Positions 1-11,500 of a stretch of DNA of 64,000 bases are shown piece after piece; position 1 is the first letter of the stretch, and every line of letters begins with the position of its first letter. A program made the position numbers and the translations under genes. The notes beneath the pieces were generated by a model. It saw nothing but the letters and a program-made list of their open reading frames with translations. It had not been told where the DNA came from and did no database searches. Origin of the DNA: Chrysaora quinquecirrha (taxonomy: Eukaryota > Cnidaria > Scyphozoa > Semaeostomeae > Pelagiidae). The stretch covers positions 4,330,596 through 4,394,595 of the forward strand of contig JACTAT010000001.1 of NCBI GenBank assembly GCA_014526335.1, in the 5' to 3' direction.

Positions 1-1609
1 TTGCAGCTATTCCTATGGCCAGCAGCATCTCTTACGAACAAATTTGCTACGCTGCTGTTTGGAATCAATTTCAAGCATGCTGTTATGCTAAGGACATTAT
101 TGAGCAAAAAGATTAAAGCCGTTGCCAAACGATCAAACATTGTTTATCCAACATTTCAAATTTGTTTTCAAGGCGTTTTAACAAGTTTACCACGTCACAA
201 AACCTTGCTTGAGATTTTTTGCTTAATTCAAGCAACAAATGTTTGACAAACTTCCCCAAACGGTTAATCATTTTGTTTGATAATCAAATTTCAGATGTTT
301 GAAAAAAATGTTTGATCGTTCGATTCCGGCCTGAGATTCACAACATTACTTTGGACAAATTATCAGAGATGCCTGAAAGATGAGCGAACAATTTTAATTT
401 TTACATTTTACCTGAACTTGTTTTAGAAAATTTAAATTATTCATTGGCCCTTTAGCTTAAAAGTGCCCTGAAAGCCTGGAATGAAAATGTAGGAGCGTAT
501 GACCTGGGGACTCTTGCAATTCTTTTGTTGCGTGCATGGTTGTGATCTAGGAGATTTCGGTTTCTCCGATCGTAGTATCTACAATGCTTGGCAGAATTAC
601 TTTAAACACCCCTGATATTTTCAAGCTGTTTCACATAAAGAAGTACCTGTATATCTAGATTCTAACCAACACTTACCGAGTCAATCCTCCTCTCCTCCCC
701 TTCCGAAAATCATGTCGAAGAGTGCTTTTAAGTGATCTAAATGTTCCTTTATAGCCAGAAATGTTTTATCATTCGATAAACCAACATTTTTTTACAGAGG
801 GGAGGCTGGGGAGGGGAGATGTTTCGCGGCATTGTAGCAAACTTAGCAGTTTACTTCAACGTTCCCCGCAATTTCAGTACTACGTTTCTCGTAAAGATAA
901 AATCAGGTAACATAGTGGATACTACACTGGTTATTGGTGAAATAATATAATACTGCTTTGGTTTTTGACAATTTGCTCTTTGATTTCTGTAGGAGTAGCT
1001 ATGCTTTTAGTAAAATTGTTATAAATTTTGTTTTAGTATTTTTAAATGGCTGTTTTTACTGAAATGCCACGAGTAATTCTTTGTCTGTTTTCTTGGGAGA
1101 AATCTTTACTCAAACATCTTTGCTGTGCCAAACGCAAGAGCACCCTTTAAAAACAACATCAATAGCCAAACGCCCAAACGTTGTTTGTTAACCATTTGTA
1201 ATTTGTTTAAAAAACACAGTGTTTGACCGTTTACCCACATCACAAACATTACTCCTACTCATCAACATTTTTCTTCATGCTCCCAGCAAAAAATGTTTTT
1301 AACTTTCTAAAAGCATGGTAGTATGTCAGCTAATTCTTCTTGTTGAGTTGAGCAATGTTTCGCGAGAAAACAAACTTCAAATGTTTGACAAACAATGTTT
1401 GATCGTTTGACCAGGGTTGAAACTTTGCCCAGGTTTCAATGAAATTTGATATAAAATAAACGAGTAAGCTTTCTAAATCTCTTATAAGGTCTTGTTGAGC
1501 TCGTAGCGGGAAGCAAAAAAACCTATCTGACTGTCACAAGACAAGGTAAAACATTTGGTGAAGTTTGAAACATTGTTTGAACTTTGAAGAACAACAGACT
1601 TCCGACCTC
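1..1609. other. Repeat-rich flank upstream of importin-alpha
   Basis: I see no gene here. Two stretches (about 115-315 and 1135-1415) belong to the dispersed palindromic family built on AAACATTGTTTG and flanked by GCCAAACGATC / GATCGTTTGGCC-like ends, which recurs through the window. The first stretch has the two ends in opposite orientation, as a foldback element would. The open frame at 1-246 runs through this repeat and is not a credible gene. Confidence 0.6.
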
Positions 1610-1620
1610 CCTTCGACTTC

Positions 1621-2349
1621 TTCTTCTTTTCTTCTTCTTTACATTTTCAATACTATTGTATCATAATGTTTTTCACGACTCTCTTCCACCCATCTCTATC
1701 ATCAGCCATCATTTTAAGTTCTGTTATTGCTGATTCATCATTGATTTTTATGTTTAGTGGTTTGATGTCATGTTCAATCTTTTTCAGCCATGTTAGAGGT
1801 GGTCTTCCAACTTTCCTTTTTGCAGGTTTCAGACATTCTTGTAGAGCTTTCCTTGCAGGTGTTTCATCTTTCATTCTTAGTACATGACCGAGCCAGGTTA
1901 GTCTTCTTCTTTTGATTTTGATGCTCCATGGTTCAGAGTTAGATTTTTCATATAACTTTTCATTTGAAATTGTTTTAGGCCAGTAGATTCCAATGACTTT
2001 CCTAAGTAACCTTCTATGGAATGTATCGATTTGTTCCTCTCGTTTGCTGGTTAGGGTCCATAGTTCTGAGTTATATAAGAAAACTGATGCTGAGAATGCT
2101 TCAAAAGTTCGTATCTTCATTTGTAGGCTAATGTGCTTTGATTTATATATTTCATTCATGTTTTTTATACTTGCCAGGGTGAGAATTTTCCTTCTTTTGA
2201 TGTCTTCCTCTGTATCAAGTTTGCTACCTAATAATTTGCATTCTTTCCAGTTTGGGGTGTCATCTTTCACTGGCTCTTTGTATGTTAACCAATCAAGATC
2301 AGACCAACGAGGTTTATCATCTTTGTGTTTCAGTAATGTTTCTAATGTA
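1621..2349 (-). mobile_element. 5'-truncated non-LTR retrotransposon (LINE) RT fragment
   Basis: The minus strand encodes the C-terminal part of a non-LTR reverse transcriptase ORF. Visible hallmarks are FHRRLLRKVIGI, LTWLGHVLRM and KVGRPPLTWL, which lie after the polymerase core in many LINE ORFs. The polymerase core itself is missing. The 3' end runs into an AAG-rich tail at about 1621-1645. The 11-mer CCTTCGACTTC sits at 1610-1620 and again at 2350-2360, which fits a target-site duplication around a 5'-truncated insertion. The open frame continues to 2384, so its first dozen codons come from host flank and not from the element. It is a dead fragment. Confidence 0.85.
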
Positions 2350-2528
2350 CCTTCGACTTCAACCAAGAAAAAAATTTTAGCCAATCAGCGACTGTTTTGC
2401 TATTTTGTTAACCAATCACGTGAGAGGATCACGAACATCGCCTGAAATTTTTCAAATGCTGAATGCAAGCAAATCTTCACGTTGTCTTGTAAAATGCCTC
2501 GTCATTTTGTCGTTCTAAATTGTTGAAA

Positions 2529-5500
2529 ATGTCCTCCAGACTGGAAAAATACAAACACAAAGCATTAGATAGCTCTGAGCTAAGAAGAAGAAGAGAGGAA
2601 AGTGGTATACAGTTGAGAAAAGCGAAGAGAGAGGAACAGGTTCGTATGGCCTAGCCTTGCTGCCTCACCCTTTCATCACGCCAAGAAGCATCAATTATAA
2701 TTATATCAATTATTTGGTTAAAACGATGCTATTTTTCAATATGTATCCTATCAAAGTTAAAAATTCTATCTATGTGCTAATAAAGGAGAAAGATGATAAG
2801 AATGATTGTCACACAACACGTCGACCATTGGTCTCGACGGATCAGTATGGGCCTAACCCAGAGAAACTGAAAGGAAAACCCGGTTTTACTTTATAACGGC
2901 TCTCTCTGGCTTAAAGTTTATTGGCTCTTCCTCTTGCCCCTTTTCCATAAGAAGGGCTGCCGTAGAGGAGGGGGATCAATTGTGCTTCCCCCACGTAAAA
3001 TCAAATGAAAGGCATTTTATGTTGGTTAGGAGAAAACCAGACTTTTCGAGTTGGTCTGGTCAGGTCAGTTTCAACCTTTTCAACCTTTTTACCCCAAATT
3101 ATTGGTTGCTTAACCCCTTTTTTTATCGAAGAAACGGTTACCAAAGTGGCTGTGATATTTGGGGTTGAGGGACAGAGTCACAACATTGTTTGGCTGGGGC
3201 ATTGGCAAAGCTAACAGGAGTTGCCCTAAACCATAAACAAGCTAGATTTTTAGCTGTACTGTATGTGCTTAAAACCACATCATATTTTTCCTGGATCATA
3301 CTATTTTGCTCCTTCAATGTTGGATTCTACGTCTGGTTCTGTCACTGGTCCAGGGCCAGACTGATAGGTTTGCTTGTTGGAGACTGCGGTTAAAAGAGGC
3401 TGGACGTTTATTAGAGCATTTACAGTATGCTGGTAGATTGAGTTGACTACACGTTTTTTTTTATAAGGAACTCCTTTATAAGGAACTTGAGGCTGAAAAT
3501 TCCCAAAAAATTAAGGAAATTTAAGGAACTGTCGAGGCTCAGATGAAAAACTAAGAAACTCTTTTTTAAAGAACAAGACCGTTTGTACGAAAAAGGAACA
3601 GAAGTACAATATATTTCCCATCGTTCTTCCACAAAAGGCTCCATTTATACTTAAAGTTGGAAATGAAGAATAGTTTTTATGAATTTGCTGTAAAAATTAG
3701 TATTTTTACATATTCCACGAGAAGGAACAGTATAAGGAACTTTAAGCCTCATTTTGTGGAAAAATTAAGGAACTCCAGCCTCAACTCAGACCAAAGGTTC
3801 CTTATAAAAAAAAAAACGTGTAAGGCATAATCACATAAATTTTGTATTTGTACAGCTTTTCAAGAAACGAAATGTTGGTGCTGGAAGAGAAGGCACAGAT
3901 GAGAGTGCCTCACAGTTTATGGCTGGATTCGAAGGCTCAGTAAGTTTTTGTTTGATTTTGGAATAATTTGCAGATCTCTTTGGACGAAGAGAAGTAATGG
4001 TACTTTTACGCGCCCAAATTTTCATGAAATTAAGTTAGACCTTGACAGATAGAAGACCTCTCCTTACCACATTCTGATGCCAAAACACATGGATTAGAGT
4101 GTCATTGTTGAGAGGGAAACAAATGGGTTATGTCTAACTCTTTTTTTAATACTATAATAGAAAGAGAATACTAAACCCAACAATTCTATCAAGTAGGTAT
4201 AGTTGCATGGTCAAGTGCCCGGTTTTCAAACTTTCATTTCTTAGAAGTTTCCCCAACATCCCTGTTTACTCTTATTCTTTTGTGATTTTTTTCAAGGTAT
4301 CAAGAATTATACCTGAAATGATCAAGGGTATTTTCTGCGATGATCCAGAGACACAACTGGTTTGTGCACAGAAATTTAGAAAAATCTTATCTGAAGGTAT
4401 GGGCTTGTGTTAATCAAAGACAATTTTGTTTGTATAGCATATATAGCCTTAGGGGCTGATTATATGAGAGCTTTCAGCCTGGGCTGGTATCTCAGCCTTG
4501 TTAAAAGGGCTACAAACTCACCCTCCTCTCCTCTCCAGTCATTTCTCTGCAAAATTGATGTTCCAATTACATGACATAATTCGGACTGAGATTTGTCATG
4601 TAATTGAGAATTTTTTCCAGCCTGGGCTGAAAATTTTATTTGCAAGCCCAGTTGGCTGTGACTGCAGTTTTGTGCCAAATTGTTTCAATTTTGGTGCCAT
4701 TTGTCTTGTATCTTCCACTTTGGCTCAGCTGGAAACATTCATGTATGCTACATGCCAATTTCAACCCGGCTAACAAAGCTGAAATTCCAGCCCTGGCTGA
4801 AAACTCTCATAGCCCCTTAAATAGCCTAAGCTCTTTTGTCTGTCATTCTTAATTTGCAAGGAAATTTCTGGAATTTTTTTATTGTATGCCCAGGCTTACT
4901 TGTGTCTTTTCTTTTCAGAGCCCAATCCTCCAATAGATGATGTAATTGAGTCTGGAGTAATTCCTCGATTTATCCAGTTCTTGCAGCAAAATGAAAACAA
5001 TGTTCTTCAGGTGAGATTATAATAATGATGACAATAAATTTCTTTTCATTTCTTTGTGTATGGTTATGAGTTCCATTCCAACCAAGGTCAGACTTTTGTG
5101 GATAGTTACTGTATCACATATCAGCTTTCTACTATGATTCTTGGCAAGAGGTAGAGGAACCATGCATGGAGGAGCAGGTAGGAGAATATGTCACTGTTTT
5201 TGTTGCCCAGTAGCCCAATGTACTATTTAATAGCCTTGAGACCCATTACTTGATAACATGCACATAATCTCTTTCCATCGATCGTTTATTTCATCATCTT
5301 AAATTCATTCATTTTACTTAAATTCTATGATTTTAGTTTGAAGCTGCATGGGCATTAACAAATATAGCATCAGGAACATCCCAACAAACACAGATCATTG
5401 TTGAAGCTGGTGCTGTGCCTGTTTTCATTTCTCTGCTACAGTCCCCACATGAAGATGTTCAAGAGCAGGTATTTGTTTTTCATTTTAGAATTATCTAAAG

Positions 5501-8500
5501 ACTAGGTTTGGCAGGTCTGGACGAGAGACGATTCACTTCTTGAAGTCTCGTACACCTTTGCTAGAAAACCCATTGTTTTCACAGAAATCCCTTGGAAATC
5601 CTTTTGTTTTCATAAAAATCTCGTACACCTTTTTGAAGAGTGAACTGCCCCTTGATCTGGAAGACCTTTTAAACCTTTAAACTCAAAACAGATTGGAGCA
5701 GCATAACCCAATATGAAAACAATGGTTCACACCTTTTGATCCGACATTTGCAATAAATAGGAAAGAAACCACATTTCTCATTGCCCGATGATGGGAGACA
5801 GATCCCAGATCTCTCCTGAAACGTTGACCTATTAAATATCAACAGCTTGTCATGATCAGTGGTGACTATCATGTCTAATACGGTGTCAGAAACAGCCTTG
5901 ATAAGTCCGAATATATAACCCAATATGTTTAATTTTTTGCATAAGATTGGAAAATGTCTTCTTGTCTCTTCTAAGTCTCCAGATTTTGTCAAGTTTAGAA
6001 ATCCCCATTCAAACCAACCCCAAGAAAAGATTAGATGGAGGAGGGATAAAAAACTCATTATCTCAGGAATGTGATTCTTTTAAGTAAAGTTGCAGAATAT
6101 TTGAGAACTTTGAGATTTCACAGAAATCCTTTGGTTTTACATCACAGAAGCCTCATGCACTATTTTGACAAGGGAAATGTGTATGTGCTCTCCTTGCTTT
6201 GCCTGGGGGGGGCACTGTACTGTACCTGTACATTTGAGTGAATTTTTACAATATGATATTTTCTATTACAGGCTGTCTGGGCTCTTGGTAACATAGCTGG
6301 TGATAGTCCACAGTGCAGAGATTATGTCTTAGATCAACAAATTTTGAATCCATTATTAGAGTAAGTCAAATGAAAAATTCTGCTTGGTTCTCCATTTTTC
6401 ATTGCCATTGTAGCCTCTCCTTACCACATTCTTATACCAATTTGCTATGGTTAAGGATGTCATTGTAAAGAGGTAAATTAACGAGTTTTCCTCACTCTTT
6501 GATCTAACTATGGTTAATAGAGAAGGTATAACTATACATTATAACAACTCTCTGTTCTGTCTTACATTGTTTGCTGTTTGATTTACTTGTGATGCAGTTT
6601 TAACAACTGGTTTTAACTAACTTAGCCATGTTTAACCCATTACTTCAGCCCGTATTTCCAGTCTAATATTGAACATTTACATAAAAAGGAAAGGAAACGA
6701 AACGACTGCCATTTTTAGGATTTTTGTAGGGTACGGCCGTATTTGCTTCCGTACATTGTTTTGTTATGTTTTTACATTTAGCCGTTATCACAAATTTCAT
6801 TTCATTCTTAGGTAGTTGTTGTGTTAGAAATCTTGAATGATAGTTTTTCTATTTGAAGTATCTCCCACATTTTTAGTCCCTACTCTTTTTTTGGGGTTTT
6901 AGTCAAACTTTCGATAAACATTTAGCTCCTGGCAAATCATTTATTTGTGCTTAACGAGAAGCCAGGCTTGTTTCCAACTACGATACGATAGAACTAACGT
7001 CAACTTGTGGTAACTGCTAACTAAGGTCGATATGTCAACAAATATAGTATAACTTATAGGGTATTGTTGATCGTGGTTGCAATAGCACTCGGGTTGACTG
7101 CGACTAATGAGAATCAGTGTCAGAACAGAACTATTTGTCATCTAGCTAACAGAGCGCTTTATTGACAGGTCATTTGCCGATAAATTAGTTAAAAATACAT
7201 TGCAAATTAGCAGTCAGCAACCAGTTCTGACTGTACGTAGCGTAATGTTGACGTGAGCCCAGCTTTTAGTCTAGGTTTCAACCCAATTAACAATTGAGTA
7301 CTTGTTAATTCAAAATTGTTCTTATTTAGATTATTAGGTAGATGTACAAAGATTTCAATGACTAGAAATGCTGTTTGGTGCTTGTCAAATTTATGTCGAG
7401 GGAAAAGTCCACCACCAGACTTTGCAAAGGTAAGGAGACTTGCGTTTAATACAGCATAGCGTCGCAAATTGTGACTCGCAATTTTTGAATTCATCCTGGC
7501 CAAATGATCAAACAATGTTTTTCAAACATTTTAAATTTGTTTGTCAAGCAATGTTTGAACGTTTGACCGTGCCAAAAGACATTGCTTGGCAAGCAAAATA
7601 ACCAAGTTTGTTCTGAGAAGAAATACGGTGATCTGGAAATAATGGTGACGATGTAGACAGTTGTTCACTTGTTTATTGCATCTTATTTATTATACCTTTT
7701 TCCTTCCTTTAGGTATCACCAAGCCTTCCAACATTAGCAAGACTTCTGTTTCATAATGATGCTGATGTTTTAGCAGACACATGTTGGGCCGTTGCTTATT
7801 TATCAGATGGGCCTAACAACAAAATCCAAGCTGTTATTGATGCTGGTGTTTGCAGAAGACTTGTTGAGTTGTTACTGTACGTATTTGTTTGTATTCTGAG
7901 TTTTTTTTGACTAATTTGATCAGTACTTGGTGGATTTCTCGGGGTAAACACTAGAATTGAATTGCAAGGGAGGTACTCCCTAATGTTGGCTGAAAATTAT
8001 GTGCCCCTATATGCGTTTTTCTTCAAAAATTCCCTGCAACTGGGTCCAATTAATGCCTAAAAAGTTGGTATAGAATCAAATTTCCTTAGCATTTGGTACA
8101 CAAATGCATACAATACTAAATTCATAAAACTGGGTTGCTGAAGGTTTAAAACAATAGGCCTACCTTAATGGTGGGTCGGTTTGTAAAATCTATGGGGCTT
8201 ATCCCTTAACACTAAGCACCAGGGCTTTGAGATTTTCATCTTAAACACAATGTATCATGCAGCTTTGTACGACATATTTCTGTGAAGATGCAAACCTGTC
8301 ATACAGTTCTTGTACGACACTCTGACGAAGATGCTTATCTCCTGATCTGATTTGTTTTCATATTTTTTGCAGGCATCGTGCAACCAACGTAGTATCTGCT
8401 GCACTAAGAGGAGTTGGCAATATAGTAACTGGTGATGATGTTCAAACCCAGGTAACTTGAGCATGTATATTAAGTTTTTAATTTTGATGACTTGACCCCA

Positions 8501-11500
8501 AGTACCGTAAATCCTCGAATAAGCCCCCGGAGGCTTATCTGCTTATTTTGTGATTATTCGGGGGGGGGCTTATTCTAAAGTTAAATCGTTCCAGTGTGCT
8601 TTCAAGAGAATAAAAGAGAGAAATAAAGATAACTTATCTGTATTCTATAATCAAAACCAGCTGCTTGCCAACAGCCAACTGCTGGTTTATTGGTTGAATT
8701 GGTCAAGTTCATAAAGCCTTCGAATAATTCCCAATCGTGGGGCTTATTTGCAAAAACGAATTAATTCTTAGGTGAGGGCTTATTCGAGGGGGGCTTATCC
8801 GAGGATTTACGGCAGTTGTATCAAGAGTTGGACTAGGCTGAGGTTTTTGATAGCCTCACTTCAATAAGCAATTACTAAGATTATGTTATATAAATTACGA
8901 AGCCTGAGCTTGTATTTCTACAGCTGAACGATTTGCGCATTGTTTATCTGTCATCTCTACACCCTTATAATAAGCTAACTTTTCTCTTCTTAATGGTGTG
9001 TTGTGTTTTTGTATAGGTTATATTGAATTGCAATGCCTTACCTAGTTTGCTGCATTTGCTTGGTAATGTTAGAGAAACAATCCGAAAAGAAACATGTTGG
9101 ACGATCTCAAATGTTACAGCTGGAAACAAACAACAAATTCAGGTAATGATTAAAGCTCTTGCCAAGCAATCAAGCATTTTTTGTCAAAAATTGAGAATTT
9201 GCTTATCAAGCAATGTTTGTCACTCGACACAAATATTTAATGATAAACGAACAATGTTTGCGACGTTGTTAAACTGTAAACCATTTTGCTCTTGCAAAAC
9301 AATCAAACATTTTTTGTCAAACATTTAGAATTTGCTTATCAAGCAATGTTTGTCACTCGACACAAATATTTAATGATAAATGAACAATGTTTGCGACGTT
9401 GTTAAACTGTAAACCATTTTGCTCTTGCGAAACAATCAAACATTTTTTGTCAAACATTTAGAATTTACTTAGCAAGCAATGTTTGTCACTCGACACAAAT
9501 ATTTAATGATGAAAACAAACAATGTTTGCGACGTTGTTAAACTGTAAACCATTTTGCTCTTGCAAAACAATCAAACATTTTTTGTCAAACATTTAGAATT
9601 TGCTTATCAAGCAATGTTTGCCACTCGACACAAATATTTAATGATAAACGAACAATGTTTGCAACGTTGTTAAACTGTAAACCATTTTGCTCTTGCAAAA
9701 CAATCAAACATTTTTGTCAAACATTTAGAATTTGCTTATCAAGCAATGTTTGTCACTCGACACAAATATTTAATGATAAATGAACAATGTTTGCAACGTT
9801 GTTAAACTGTAAACCATTTTGCTCTTGCAAAACAATCAAACATTTTTTGTCAAACATTTAGAATTTGCTTATCAAGCAATGTTTGCCACTCGACACAAAT
9901 ATTTAATGATAAACGAACAATGTTTGCAACGTTGTTAAACTGTAAACCATTTTGCTCTTGCAAAACAATCAAACATTTTTTGTCAAACATTTAGAATTTG
10001 CTTATCAAGCAATGTTTGTCACTCGACACAAATATTTAATGATAAATGAACAATGTTTGCAACGTTGTTAAACTGTAAACCATTTTGCTCTTGCAAAACA
10101 ATCAAACATTTTTGTCAAACATTTAGAATTTGCTTATCAAGCAATGTTTGTCACTCGACACAAATATTTAATGATAAATGAACAATGTTTGCAACGTTGT
10201 TAAACTGTAAACCATTTTGCTCTTGCAAAACAATCAAACATTTTTGTCAAACATTTAGAATTTGCTTATCAAGCAATGTTTGTCACTCGACACAAATATT
10301 CAATGATAAACGAACAATTTTTGCAACGTTGTTAAACTGTACACCATTTTGCTCTTGCAAAACAATCAAACATTTTTTGTCAAACATTTAGAATTTGCTT
10401 ATCAAGCAATGTTTGTCACTCGACACAAATATTTAATGATAAACGAACAATGTTTGCAACGTTGTTAAACTGTAAACCATTTTGCTCTTGCAAAACAATC
10501 AAACATTTTTTGTCAAACATTTAGAATTTGCTTATCAAGCAATGTTTGTCACTCGACACAAATATTTAATGATAAACGAACAATGTTTTCGACGTTGTTA
10601 AACTGTAAACCATTTTGCTCTTGCAAAACAATCAAACATTTTTTGTCAAACATTTAGAATTTGCTTATCAAGCAATGTTTGCCACTCGACACAAATATTC
10701 AATGATAAACGAACAATGCTTGCAACGTTGTTAAACTGTACACCATTTTACTCTTGCCAAGCAACCAAACATAATTTGTGAAACATTTTGAATTTGCTTA
10801 TCAAGCAATGTTTGATCGTTACTCGACACAAGTATAACAGTGTAAACGAACAATTTTTGCGACGTTGCCAAACTGTAAAACAGTTTGCTTGACAACCAGA
10901 TTTCAATGCTTGCCAGATATTGTTTGATCGTTTGGCCAGGGCTTAATACACGAGTATAGTTAATTCGAAATCATTTCGTAAAGAGTGTTACCTTTATTGA
11001 ACGGGTGACAGAATCAGAGCCCACTTCGATCAAATAAACTAACATAGTCTTTCCAAAGCTGTAAGAGGAAACGAAGGCTTTTTTATGCAATCTGTGTTTT
11101 TGAATAAACAGAAAATGGAACTCTTACAGAAGCTACCTGGTAACAATGACAATTGACCCTTTTCTTAAAGTGTTGTGACAGTCTCTAAACCTTCAGGTAA
11201 AAATAATAGTGTGCATTAAACTGCATGTTTAATGTAAGAATTGACATGAATAAAGAAATGAGCAGCCCATGAACTAGTCCTCTACTTAAATGCAAAAGCA
11301 ACATTCGTGATCCTATTAATTATTCAATTTGTTCTCTATATCTTTCAGGCAGTCATTGATGCAAACCTGATACCTGCCCTTGTTGAAGTAATATGCAATG
11401 CTGAGTTTAAAACAAGAAAAGAGGCAGCATGGGCGATTACAAATGCAACTTCTGGTGGCACAACTAAACAAGTCAAGTATGATCATTTGATTTGATTTGA

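Noticed and set aside
5669..6058. 129-codon minus-strand frame as a gene in importin intron 5
   Set aside because: The DNA is shared with a MORC intron at about 18205-18300, where it is not open, so it is a dispersed repeat.
9155..10940. CRISPR-like array of regularly spaced repeats
   Set aside because: Units are 133 bp and identical throughout, with no unique spacers, and they lie in an intron of a eukaryotic gene.
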